Positions 46,147 to 61,400 of a stretch of 64,000 bases of DNA are shown here, piece by piece. Positions within the stretch are counted from its first letter, which is position 1, and every line of letters starts with the position of its first letter. The stretch covers positions 8,680,001-8,744,000 of the forward strand of contig NC_046679.1 in NCBI RefSeq assembly GCF_009870125.1, in the 5' to 3' direction. The notes under the pieces were generated by a model that saw only the letters and a list, made by a program, of their open reading frames with translations, was not told the origin of the DNA and did no database searches. A program made the position numbers and the translations under genes. The DNA is from Drosophila pseudoobscura. Its lineage: Eukaryota > Arthropoda > Insecta > Diptera > Drosophilidae.

Positions 46147-46151
46147 CCATT

Positions 46152-46751
46152 ATGCGTCTGAATGAAAAAACAAAATTGTTGGGCAAAAAAGTCGTCCTTG
46201 TTCCTTATGAGGCGCGCCATGTACCCAAATACCATGACTGGATGAGCAATGAGACTCTGCGGGATCTGACTGCCTCTGAGGAACTGACACTCTCGGAGGA
46301 GTACTTGATGCAGCTGAGTTGGCGCCAGGACACCGACAAACTTACCTTCATAGTCCTCGCTGCCGATATCTATGCCCGGGACAATGATGAGATTGCTGCC
46401 ATGGTGGGCGACACAAATCTCTTTCTGCGCCATGAACCCGACACCAATCAGAAGGTGGCCGAGGCGGAGATAATGATAGCGGAGCCCCAAGCTAGGGGCA
46501 AAGGCTACGGACGCGAGGCCATGCTTCTCATGATGAAGTACGCCCAATCCCAGCTGGAACTGAACAAATTCGAGGTCAAGATCGACATGGACAACGCCGT
46601 GTCCCTCCGCCTGTTTGAGAGCTTCCAATTTGTGGAAACCGGACGCGTCGAGGTCTTCCACGAGGTTACGATGGAGCGTGAAATTACCACGGAGTGGATT
46701 GGCTGGTTAGACAAGCAGGTGGACCTAACGATTGAGAGCTATAGTGCATAG
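46152..46751 (+). CDS. Nat9: N-acetyltransferase 9 (NAT9)
   Basis: A single-exon ORF of 199 aa, the usual NAT9 length. The start at 46152 is chosen because MRLNEKTKLLGKKVVLVPYE is the family N-terminus. The upstream in-phase residues (from 45945) overlap the ZAD gene's exon 1 and are not plausible. The GNAT acetyl-CoA site is ARGKGYGREA (RGxGxG/A type), preceded by AEIMIAEPQ and followed by the NAVSLRLFESFQFVETGR beta-bulge region. Fly NAT9 stabilises microtubules and antagonises JNK signalling; the acetyl substrate is proposed to be tubulin. It converges on Medea. Confidence 0.93.
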   Translation: MRLNEKTKLLGKKVVLVPYEARHVPKYHDWMSNETLRDLTASEELTLSEEYLMQLSWRQDTDKLTFIVLAADIYARDNDEIAAMVGDTNLFLRHEPDTNQKVAEAEIMIAEPQARGKGYGREAMLLMMKYAQSQLELNKFEVKIDMDNAVSLRLFESFQFVETGRVEVFHEVTMEREITTEWIGWLDKQVDLTIESYSA

Positions 46752-47355
46752 TCAATCGTTAGACGTCGGCTGGATCCCATTTATGCTGCAGAATAATACA
46801 AATCGATCCTCACTTCGTTTATGTTCTGTTTATTAAACTTATTTATTACGAACTACTTGTTTCGCTTGCCTTATTTATGTTGAATTTTACATCATATGTA
46901 TGTATGTATTTATGTGGTGCAATTGATGCTGAATCGTGGCTGGCTTTGTTTCTATGCGGGATGGGTTAATGATGATTGTGTAATGCTGTGTTTGCTTCTT
47001 GTGGTCTGTCGTGTCGTGTGGCAGGAAAAGGGCAAGGCAACAGACACTTGCCTGGCCGCTGTGTATCCGTCCGTCTGTCTATCATTTTGGTGTTGTGTGG
47101 GGTGCGTGTATTGTATGTATGTATTTAAATATAGTACATAAAACTAGATGCTTGCTTAAAAACTGCTCACTTGTTTCAATTTTTTATAAAAATCATTATT
47201 AAATAATTAAAGGCAAACATAATCAGAATTGCAATCAAATCAAAAACCAAATATCTCTCGCTGCGCAGCTGCTTCCAAACTTTCGATCCTTAAACGTAGA
47301 AATGTTGTGTGCTTGCAGTTGTTGCTATGGTTAATAAATATGAATGCTGTCGGTC
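46752..47355. other. Tail-to-tail gap NAT9 / Medea
   Basis: Mostly the Medea 3' UTR. TTTATT at about 46827 and 46841 (AATAAA on the - strand) would give it a ~500-base 3' UTR. The sequence is AT-rich with TATGTATG-type simple repeats and no gene. Confidence 0.45.
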
Positions 47356-50569
<3,214 letters not shown>

Positions 50570-51369
50570 CAGACGAAGCGAAGGGGGGAACGCAAATCAG
50601 CAGCAGCCTCCTCCTCCTCCTGCTCCTGGCGGCCCACACAATCCGTGTGGCTGGGCTGGTGGCTGTCTGTGTATGCGTGTGTTTGGCTTAGGCTTGGGGG
50701 GTGTCGCACACACACACGCGTATACACAAATTCAAACACAAACACACACGCATGCGGATACGCACACAGGCGCGCAGCTAAACTTGAACTCCCACAAAGT
50801 TGGCGTAATTACAAAGGTGGCGGCTATGCTTTTCCTTGCAAAAACCAAATGCTTTGCTTTGCCTCCTCCCTCCTTCTGCTGGTTTTTTCCTGCAGCAGCG
50901 ATATAAACGCTAGCGAGCACACACAAACACACACACAAAGTAAAGTGGAGTCCGAGCTTTGTTTGTTTCTGCTCTCCCACAGTTGTTTGCAACTATTTGT
51001 TAGTTTATTTTCCTTAGATTGGCGAGTCCAGTTTTCCACCCAATTGGCTCATCTTGCTCGGCGTACGCCTGGTTAGTGTAGCGCTGGTCTCCTTCGACTC
51101 TACACACTTCTTGCTTGCCGAGGTTTTTGGAAATTTATAGCCCGATCTATATCATGGATCGGATCTATATATTCCGGATATTTATCTATTATCAAATTGC
51201 CTGTGCTGTGTGTGTGAACGCCCGTGTATGTGTGTGTGTGTGAGCTGTCAAATGGGGCTAGGGCTGCCACTAAAGTATCGGCGGCGGCCATTTTTAGTGC
51301 TGCCATATCGACGCCACGATACTTTGCATCGATATTAACTCTACATGTAGCAAATATGAAGTTACAGTG
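50570..51369. other. Medea 5' flank
   Basis: Likely leader and first intron, then promoter. CA/GT-rich stretches occur near 50,700-50,765, 50,920-50,940 and 51,205-51,245. There is no Motif 1; a CATCGATATT DRE-like string lies near 51,328. Small ORFs are composition artefacts. Confidence 0.4.
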
Positions 51370-53430
51370 TAGTTAACATGTCTTTTTTGATTAAACCTCA
51401 TTTTTTGTAAATAAAACAGTAAAATGAGGTCGTTAAAATTAGCCAACCTTGTAGGAAAATTGATTGATCAATAGGATAAAATTATTTGGCAAGTAATAGT
51501 CCACGGAATATCCAAAACGGGGAATATGAATAATATGTCGGTATATTTTGAAAATGAGACCGTATATTTCGGTGCTGTTCGGTCATACTGTAGAAATACT
51601 GGTTTTCGCCGCGCTCCCATGTGGTGTTTTTTAGTGCTAAATGGTATTTTTGTCATTTATTAATTTAATTTTCAATTTTATATAGAAATCCAATAAATGC
51701 AAGTATTTCGAATAGGCCAATCATGTATAGAATTGATTCATCAATCGTTTAAAATTGAGTGGGCATGGCTAAATGTTCCACATAGATAGTATTATTCAAC
51801 GGAACAAAGAATATGAGGAATTGGTCGTTTTTTGAATCGAATTTGAATTCGCCGCAGTTCGCTTAAGCAACAATGAGTCCCATTCCATACACAATGTTGC
51901 GGCAACATTTACTTGAAAACAGTTTTTTGGTCAAAATAAAGTACTTACAAGCAATTTAAAGAAGCAATCTTGTAAAAAATGTATTTATCTATGGGATAAA
52001 GCTAAGTGGGCAAATATACATAGCGATTCGCCGCAGTTTCGCCTTTGCAACAATGAGTATCATTCCATACACAAATGTTGCTAATTTACCAGCAACATTG
52101 CGACTGTTTTTTTTTGTTGACCTATTTTGTTTAAACCTTGTTTTAGTCAAAATACAATAAAAGCAAGGACTAAAAATCGGCCAGCCAAGTAGAAAATTTA
52201 TTCATTAATCGTATTAAATAACGTGGGCATGGCTAAATATTCTATATAGCTGGTAATATTCGACGGAATATGAAAAACGAGGAATATGTAAAATGGAACT
52301 CGAATTCGTCAGTATATTTACGGTATATTTTGGTATTTTTTGAGGGTCATACTGTAGAAATACTGGTTTTCGCCGCGCTCTTATGGTATTTTTGTAAATT
52401 TCATCAATCTATTAATTTAATTTTCAATGTTATATAGAAATCCAATAAATGCAAGTATTTCGAATAGGCCAATCATGTATAGAATTGATTCATCAATTGT
52501 ATTAAAATGAGTGGGCATGGCTAAATGTTCCATTTAGATAGTATTAATCAAGGGAACAAAGAATATGAGGAATTGGTCGTTATTTTTAATTCGCCGCAGT
52601 TCGCCGCATTTTGCCCCAATTCGCTTTGGCAACAATGAGTCTCATTCCATACACAAATGTTGCACATTCCATACACAAAAGTTGCGGCAACATTTACTTG
52701 AAAACCGTTTTTTGGTCAAAATAAAATACATTAAGGTAATTAAAAGAAGCAATCTTGTAGAAAATGCATTTATCTATGGGATAAAGTTAAGAGGGCAAAT
52801 CAATATAGCTTTAAATATAGGCAATACCCGATTCGCCGCAGTTTCGCTATTGCAACAATGAGTCTCATTCCATACATAAACATGTTGCTAATTCCATGCA
52901 CACATACCCTGGGGGAAATGGATGATATAGAATTATGAATACGTTTGTCTTCCAAGGCTCAGTAGGTATCAGGATCGACATAAATATACACAAGATACTA
53001 ATAATGTACTTGAATATGTCTAAAGAATATCAATTTGAGAAAAGGTCTTTGTAAATTACGTTCTATCTTCATATAAAATTAACGAAATAGGGTATACAAA
53101 GGCTATACACGCATCATGTCATCAAATACCATCAACATTGGGACTGTTTTTTTGTTGAACTATTTTTTTTAAACACTGTTTTAGTTAAAATACAATAAAA
53201 GCAAGGACTAAAAACTAACCAATCTTGTAGAAAATTGATTCATTAATCGTATAAAATTGTCTGGGCATGGCTAAATATTCTATATAGCTGGTAATATTCG
53301 ACGGAATATCAAAATCGGGCAATATGTACAATAAAACTTGAATTAGTCAGTATATTTGCGGTATATTCGGCGAATGAGACCGTATATTTCGGTATATTCG
53401 ATATATTATCGATAAGATCCGGTCATACTG
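51370..53430 (+). repeat. Tandem array of the promoter-associated repeat (Medea/CycG gap)
   Basis: Three successive units. GGTCATACTGTAGAAATACT with GGTTTTCGCCGCGCTC occurs at 51591 and again at 52345, a period of 754 bp. The sequence between them (GAATAGGCCAATCATGTATA, ATTCGCCGCAGTT, AACAATGAGT, TCCATACACAAATGTTGC) is repeated in both units. A third unit ends with GGTCATACTG near 53419 and is interrupted by a 192-bp insertion (52904-53095). Each unit carries ATTCATTAAT, GTGGGCATGGCTAAAT, ATATTCGACGGAATAT-type and GTATATTT blocks also found at copies 2 and 3b. Confidence 0.75.
52904..53095. mobile_element. 192-bp MITE-like insertion with ATACCCT/AGGGTAT ends
   Basis: Interrupts the third repeat unit. 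It starts ATACCCTGGGGGAAATGG and ends AACGAAATAGGGTAT. The seven terminal bases are inverted repeats. A truncated relative lies at 14216-14290. It is too short to code for a transposase. Confidence 0.6.
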
Positions 53431-54788
53431 AATTTAACCTTTTAAAATTAATTTTCGGCCCGGTGAAAAAAAGAAGCGCAAATACTGATTAAAACAGAGG
53501 CATCCGGGTAAGTGGATATAAAACAGTTTCACTAACCAGCCATCATCAATTCAGAGTGTTATCAATACGGGAAAACGACTCTTTTGGCTAGGAAATCAAT
53601 TGGAGAGTCGCACGTACGCCACGCGTTTTTTTCCCACTCCAATAGGAAATCGTTCTATGAATGTGTGTGTGTGTGTGTGTGTGACTGAATGATGACGAAA
53701 TTGAGTAAAATTTAAGGTTTAAACTCGAAAACCGGTGAATTAAAGATGTGCACCTGATGCCATATTTGGCTTTTTGCGTCATCGAAATATTCTCCTAGCA
53801 ACGCACGGCCTTATGTCCGATTCATTCATATCTTCAATACATGTGTATTTTCCCATACAATTTATGTGTTCAAGTGTGTGTGGCTGTGTACAGGTTGTTG
53901 TTCGTGCCACACAAATTTCTAGAAGTGCGTGACTGTGTGTGTTGGGGCCCTGAAATAGCTCGCATCTCGGTCCCCATACCCCCCACAAACCCCTTGAAAA
54001 TGCGCTTGGCAACAGTACCGAGTTTCCCTTTCGAAGGCCGGCCACGGCAAATGCATTTCCGACGACAAATCCCATTCTTCGATATCTTATCAACAACGTC
54101 TTAAAACCGAACCTCTAATCTTTGCGCTTACACATGCATATGTCTGTACATAAATAGTACATATTGACGAATATTTGCGCATTACCATTGATTGTGAAAT
54201 ATGTGCATAGGACGTTTTCCATTTCCTCTTAAAGAAAACTTTGATAGATTAAAGAATATGAGAATATTTTTTGTTTTAAAAAGATATTTGAATTTGGCGC
54301 CTTGGCTTATAATACTAAAAAGTGGTCGGAATTCCCATTTGGTATTTAAGATGCCAGATGTGTGACGACAACGAGGTGGCGCTACGGAACGTTCAGCAAC
54401 ATGCAATTCGTATGATGATGTTTATGAGCGCTACCTCGTTGTCCTGATACCCACTGATTTTACAGTTTAGGGGTGACTGTGTATAGACATCCAGCAACAT
54501 GGGCGCAGAATGCTCAAAATTTAAAGTACCCTGTAAATTATATGAATTTATAGTCAAAGACTTTGCATGAATCAGATAATTTCATAATAAATCGTTATTG
54601 GACTTTTCAACTTTAAGTAGGGTAAACAAACGTCCACACTCGGCATGTAGTAACCGGTTTGCCAGCAACATGTGTACGAATCACTAGCAACAAACAAGTA
54701 GGATTAGGCAACAAACACCGCGGCCCAACACCGTTTCGTTCCACTTTGTTTCATTCCAAGGGGTCCAAGAGGGTTAATCACAAAAGCG
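53431..54788. other. Spacer upstream of Cyclin G
   Basis: Includes a (TG)11 microsatellite at 53662-53683, an inverted-repeat hairpin (54367-54443) and a copy of the GGGTGAC..GTATAGACATCC string (54470-54492). Small ORFs lack protein-like composition. Confidence 0.45.
53662..53683. repeat. (TG)n microsatellite
   Basis: Perfect TG run of 11 units. Similar tracts: (CA)n at 56595-56615 and (TG)n at 60010-60034. Confidence 0.9.
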
Positions 54789-54799
54789 CGGTCACACTC
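54789..54799 (+). promoter_or_regulatory. Motif 1 of the presumed Cyclin G promoter
   Basis: CGGTCACACTC matches Motif 1 (YGGTCACACTR) at all but the last base. It is the last such site before the presumed leader exon ending at 55400, which would put the CycG TSS near 54.8-54.9 kb. Confidence 0.5.
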
Positions 54800-55400
54800 C
54801 TCGGGGCTATTTGGCATTCCAAAACCAGAAACAACAAAGAGTACCGTTTTGGGAGCTGTCCGCGTAGTGTGTGTCATTTTATGTGTGTGTTTGCATAGAA
54901 ATAGAAATTTTTGTATAATTTTATGCAGCTGAAAGCCAGTTCATTGCAAAAGCAACGTATGTTTTCTTGCAAATGTGCAAAGCTTAGCTAAAAGAGCCTT
55001 CAGACACATATGCAACCCCCAACCTGCAGAAATATGAAGAGCAGCTGATGTGAGAAAAATCCCAACCACTTTTTATCTGGTGTGTGGGAAAAATCGATCC
55101 GAAAAACAATCAAAAGAAGGAGAAAATGTTGGCCTAAGCCCCAGGACAACTACGGAAATCAAGAAACACTTTCAATTGTGATAGAAATTGCAGTACAAAT
55201 TAATTAAACCTAGCGTAAATGGCCGAAAAAACGAGTTTTATAGCGAAACTTTTTTAACAAGAACAAATCAATCAGTCAAGCTGCCAGGCTACAACTTCTT
55301 CACAAGAATATTTTCAAAGTGCAATAAAAACCATTTTCAAATAAAATAATTCATCTCAACATTCCTGCGCAACAGAAAACAACAAAATGGCTGTAAAAAT
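54800..55400 (+). other. CycG: Presumed noncoding first exon of Cyclin G
   Basis: A/T-rich leader-like sequence ending in AACAAAATGGCTGTAAAAAT|GTAAGC. The donor at 55401 is good. An ATG in strong context at 55387 opens a short upstream reading frame that crosses the splice junction. Assignment to CycG rests on position and orientation only. Confidence 0.45.
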
Positions 55401-58400
55401 GTAAGCAACAAATAATTCAAACAATTTTATTTTAAGTCTTATTGCAAAAGAAAATCAAGGTCTTCCACACACTTTATCTATCAATCTGGTTTGGCAAACT
55501 GTTTTTCAGTCTCGGATGATGTTTTGTTTGCCAAAAGAAATAAAATAATATACAATTGAGGCATACATACAGAATTTAACATACATACGAGTACTTTTAC
55601 GCGTACATATGAAGAAATAATTTACGTGTTTGTTCCACTCTCATTCCGTTTCACAGCTGTTTGGCTGGCATTGTGTGTGAGTGCGAGAGAGTCAGTTTTG
55701 AGGTCTCTCTGCTTGCTATTCATAGGTTGTTTAGAGAAGAGGGTGGGCTCAGGGGCTGGAGTGTGTGCGTGTGTATGTGAGTGGGGCTATGCTTTTTATG
55801 CAAGCTGTACAGCCATTGGAGGAGGGCGGTCTTTGTTTGGCAACTTGTTTTAATCAAACTAATACATTTAGACTCACTCCCAAGTACAGTTGTACTTGCC
55901 CGTGCGAGAACTGTGAAGATGATGCCTATTCCTCTATATTTGCATACGAAAATGTATTTATTTATTCTTTTCATTTTACGTCAATTGTTTGCTCCTCTTT
56001 TCTCCCCCTCTTTATTCTACATTTTCATCTTCCCATTTGTTTTATACACTCTTTCTCTCTCCACAATCATTGGAGTGTTCCACCGCCAACGTTCCTCTCC
56101 CAACACAGACTACTGAAAACAAAGGCCTTTGAGTGTGTGTTGTGTTCCCATTCGGATTTTTGCCTCATACATACCCCATACCAATGCAGATGCATACATT
56201 TTCACTCGCACACATAAGCAAAAGCTTGGTATGGTGTGTGCGGGCTTGAAATTGCGTCAGCCAAAATATAAAGAAATACTTTATAAAGCTCCTTGCTGCT
56301 GTTTGGTTTCAATAACTTTTGGATAATTTTGAAAACAAGTTGTTTCTTTTCGAAAACAATTAACAAGTATTGCCTTTTGTCTGAGTTTCTTGTTTTTGCA
56401 GGCTCTCTTCCTCTGCTTGATTTCACCTTCAGCGATGTTTTTCTGTTTTCTGGGTCATATTTGTTGATTTCAATTTGTTGCGCAGCCGTAGAAACCAAAA
56501 AGAGCGCTCTGCAAGCACACAAAATTGCTTAATTTGTTGATTTTCATAGTTTCTATAGCCTCTAAAAACGCTCAAAAAATGAGGGGGCCTCCAACCACAC
56601 ACACACACACACACAAACATATGAACACACAAATACAGAAAGTGCGTGAGTGTTCGTGTGGCGTGGGTGCTGTTACTGCTGTACCGTTGTTTTTCTTCTA
56701 TTTCCCTTCCCACTGGTTAAAAATCTACCTTTTCGTATTTGCTTCTGTCTCTGCTTCGTTTGAAATGGAACGGATGGGAAGAGTGGAAGGCAGAACAGCC
56801 AATGTCCGTCCTTAAATTAACCGTAATCCATCTGACGTCTGCCCTTAAACCGTCATCTATTAAGATTTCACTTGCGGTTTAGGACCAGGAAGGCGCCGTC
56901 CCATCCGTCTGTTTACCTGTTTTCTTGTCTTTGCGGACAAGTCAAATTTCTCATGCAAAAACAGAGTGTAGCTGGACGGACATTTGACGCGACGATGCGT
57001 CGGCCAAAAGTGAAATTTAATGCCTGAATTGCCAGTTTTTGGCTGGGCACCAGCTGACAGCCAAACGAACCCAAAAGAGTTGGCTGTAAGCATATCAAAT
57101 GGTTACCAGAAAAAGCTCTCAGCTGAACCAATCAACCCTTCTTCCCGGTAATCCCCCAAACACCAGCCCGTGCCAAGCCATCGACTTTTTGTAGGGCCCA
57201 CCCCTTTTCCGTAATTTGAAAAGGTGACGAAAAATTCCAATATCCCTGAACCGTTGAGAGCGAGAAAGAGGCAGCTGCTGCCGGCGCTGTTGCACCCTGC
57301 AGCTGCTGCTGTCTGCCTCTCTGTGGCATTTCTATGGGTTTTTGTGGAACTGAAAATAAAGGCAGATAAGATCGAATTGCTTTATCGAGCTTGCGTTTAC
57401 GTCATGGAATGTTACGAAATGTTGGCCTGGCCTGTCCTGTCCTGTCCCTGGCCTCTCTTGTCCGACTGATGATAAGCCCGTTGTTCTACGGAGTATAAGT
57501 CATCATGAGACATTGCCAAATGGGGATTGCATTTTTATCTGTTATCAGTATCACCGACATCTACATAAATGGCATGTTCCGCCTGGGAACTTTGGATGTG
57601 GGTGCGTGTGTGTGGGTGTCTCTTATCTATCTATAACTGTCGGTTCAGGGAATTTATTTACCTATGATCAAACTATAATTGTCCGTCTAGGACAAGACTA
57701 TAAGTATAATTAAAGTGCAGTTAAATTCCAATGCCAGCAGGCAATTACAATGACGTAAGCCTCAACACGCCATGTAGAAAATCCCTGGTACAGAAATGTG
57801 AACTTCCTTTGTCCCTCAGTGAATCACAGTGCCACAAGGGAACCTTTAAAGTAATTCCCTCTACTGGAAATGTTTGCCCCTGCTACATTTTTGGGGGGAC
57901 CCAAAGTCCAAAGTAGTCTTGTACGATTAGCCCATGCTTATCATTCCATTGGACACGCTCGGCGATCGCCCAAAAGTCGAGACTTTGCTTCGACGGAAAA
58001 TTGCATTTCCGTTGATAATGAACAGTCCGCTTTTGAAGTAGTTTCTGAACTATGTGTCTGAGGGTACACCGGCAATAATAGATAATGGGCAATGCAAATT
58101 GTATTCAATAGGTTCCATTGACAGACAGTCGAGAGACTCGACAGACAGATAGTACCGTGCATGTACGGAACTAGTAGAAATGGAATAGAACTGGCAAAGC
58201 TGGAAAGAAACAGACGCGCTCGTCGCTATGCTCTGCCCGCCCAAAGGTCGATCGCCGATGGCGGGACAGTTTTGAAAATGCCTATACACTACCAACACTC
58301 TGTGGAACAAGAGAGTGAGTGGGATGGCATGAGGCTCACTATCTGGGGAGCAAGAGGGATAGAGATTGAGGACAATGCCCGCTGATCGGTTGGATGCTTC

Positions 58401-61400
58401 ACTATTGTTATTTCGGTTTAAGGTTATCTTTTTTGTTTACTATAGGAGCGTGCAGAGGAAGCCGAGGGAGTGGCCCAAAAAAAAAGAGATATTTTCTCTT
58501 GTTTGCCGGAAAACGAACATAAATTTCCTCTTCTTCGTATATGTCGTATTCGTATCTATTCCAGCACATGCCAGAGGAGAGCAGCAGCTGCTGCTGTTGG
58601 CGTTGCGCCTGCGCACAGGCTCTTGTCTTTGCCCCTCCCTCCCCTGTTGAGTCTTTGCTTCCCTGGGTGTCTGGTGGCGGCAGAATTTATTTAAATGTTC
58701 ACCCGACGCCTGTCAGCGGGTTGGAACTTGATGCCTTTCGGGGGGTTGCTGAAACCAACCCTGTAATAAGCTGACTGAACAATTTCCTTCTGTTAATTAT
58801 ATCCCAAACCAAAGTCAAAAGTTTCTTTTCACCTTTTTTTCCCCCCTCCAGGGGTTGATAATTCCATTCGCGTGGAAGGTGGATTTCCCCATTCTTTGAC
58901 TACGTGACTCCAGTCATTTTCCAGTCTTTCTTTGCATCTCTATTTTTCTCCCTCTTGCGATCGATATATCTCTTTCACTCTCTCCCGCCTGTCATCTGCC
59001 TGACCTTCATCGAATTCGAAAACTCATTCGATGACGATGATAAATGAATAAACGGTTTGTTGCTCGCTCGAAAGGCTCGCTCTCCTCTCCGAGAGCAAGG
59101 TGGTAAAGAGCGAAACGAAAAACTAAAACGTAATACTTCAAAACAATTGCCGTCCCCGCTCTGTGGTGATTATCTGTTTTTGGGGAGAAATATGAAAAAT
59201 ATTTAGTGTGTTGCGTCTTTGCCTGAGAGATAAACAATCTCACTTTCGTTTTCGAAACGCAGTGCTTTCAATTGCAGGCGGCGGCAGCTTAATGGAATTT
59301 TTACTTACCGCCGAAATTATTTCACACCTGTCTGGCAGAGGTAACGGCCACGCCCCATGTCGGCTGCCTTCCGCCGTTAAAGAAATAGGCAAAAAGTGAA
59401 ATTTTTTTAAGTTGTCTTGTGTTTTTTTTACATTGCCACAAAAATATTATATATGGCCATAGCTCATACACACACACAATTCACAGAGAGAGACCTCTAG
59501 AGTCGTTGTATCTGTGTGCGTACGTGCTTTGCGTCAGCAAAGGAAAACGACAAAAAAATAAAACAAAACAGAAACTAGGAAAAAATTTCAGTTGGGAAAC
59601 TGACAAAAAAAAAGTTTTTAAATATTTTGGTTTTTGTTGGAACCTGCAGTCGAGCAGAAAACCTTGGCTAAGATCAAAAGAGCGATAACTTTTGTACATG
59701 GCATATTTTGAAGGAATGGTACCTGTATGACGGTTGGGCGAGGGGGCTATTATGGCGGGGTGATGCCTGTGTGCTATAATTATGGCTAGCTAGCTGCCTC
59801 TCACTCTCTCTATCTTGTGGTGGAACAGAGCCAGAAGCATAACAGTTGAACTTTAACCCTACAAGCGATTGTTACCGTTATCACTGGTCGTTTTTTCGAG
59901 AGGAGTAGGGGGGCACAGAGGGAAGCTTTTGCTGAGCGCTTTAAGCTGCGATCGCTTAATGCCAGTCATGCACTGAAGAAACAGAAGCTTTGTGATGTTT
60001 TCAATATATGTGTGTGTGTGTGTGTGTGTGTGTTTCCCCCCCGAAACTAGTTTTTGGTGGGCGGCCGACCTTGAATTGCCAGCTAACTTGGCTTTAACCA
60101 TTGTCTGCTGTTGTTTTGATACTGTCTGTGCTTTTGAGCTTAAAAATAGAACTGATTGGTAAACAACAAACCCAAACGGAAGTATTTTTTGAATATGATG
60201 TGTGTGATTCAATGCAGACATTTTCCTTGGTGCCTTTCAGACGATTCTTCCAATGCGTCATTGAAGCCCGCATCTGATTCATTTTTGTGGATCGGCCACC
60301 GAATGTCACTTGGAAAAGATGATTCAGGGCGCGGTCTTCTGGTTTCAGTGTGACCCCATTATAACTGAAACCCAAAGTCATCGAAAATTCGTGGTGGTTT
60401 ACTTATTTCTGAATATTTTATTCGTCTTACTCGTCGGAGATATATGCACTTGGCGTACGAGTAGTTGCGTTGCCTTTAATAGCTGTTTGTTTTGTTAATA
60501 AGTAGCCTTGCTTATCTGGTTAGCCATGAAGCAGGTTAAATGCTTTAAATTGCTATGTTTTGTGGTTATTTTCGTATTCAAATTGAGGTTGCTACTGTCT
60601 GAAAAACCTTTGGCGCCACGGACGGACCCTGCGATTGTTGGGATTATTATTTCCTGAACGCCTCTCAGAGTCTTAAATCCCATCGAATCTATAAATATCT
60701 ATGCGATCTGCTGGGCGGCTGTACTTCCATCGTATTTATCATCACTCTCTTGGCCCTATCCTATCCTATTCGAAACATCTGGAGACAATTGTTCAGGCAT
60801 TGGTCTGTGTGGTGTTTTTGTTGTATGCCAACAGCTTCACTCGGTTGCGATTTCGTATTCGAGTGGCTGTGGGTATTTCGGTTTTGTTTGGTTAGTTTAT
60901 GTCATTTATCATCCAATTGTTTACACGATTTGAAGTTTTTGTTTTGCTTCAAAGAGGAGAAAGCATTCGGAAGAAGATGAGCAGCAAACAAACTAATTTT
61001 TCCCACTTCTCCTCGTCTCATTCTTGTTTCGGTCCAATCTAGAACAAAATGGCGTCTGGGGGAAGCTTTTTACCAGTGTTGTTTGTTCAAGTGCTTTTTG
61101 TTTAGGTTTTCATTTGTTGTTCGACTTTTAATCTCAAGTTTTTGGGAAAGAACCAGACGGGGCTGGCGGAAGTGTGAAGTGATATTCCAGCACTTAGTGT
61201 ATTTATTAGCTATATGTAGATTTCATGTTTGATCTGTCGTAAGACTTGAATTAATTTGCCTGCAAGATACTTGTACATTTTTATGTATATCTCGATCTAT
61301 TTACGTGGTTTGCCTTGGGGCCACCCGTCCCGTCCGCCCACAGCCTTGTATCGGGCGCGACTCGAATGAAAATGTGTCGCTGTTGAGGTCGATCGGTCAC

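Noticed and set aside
51370-53430. Tandem repeats considered as a CRISPR array
   Set aside because: Eukaryotic context, ~754-bp units with diverged interiors and no short direct repeats with unique spacers.
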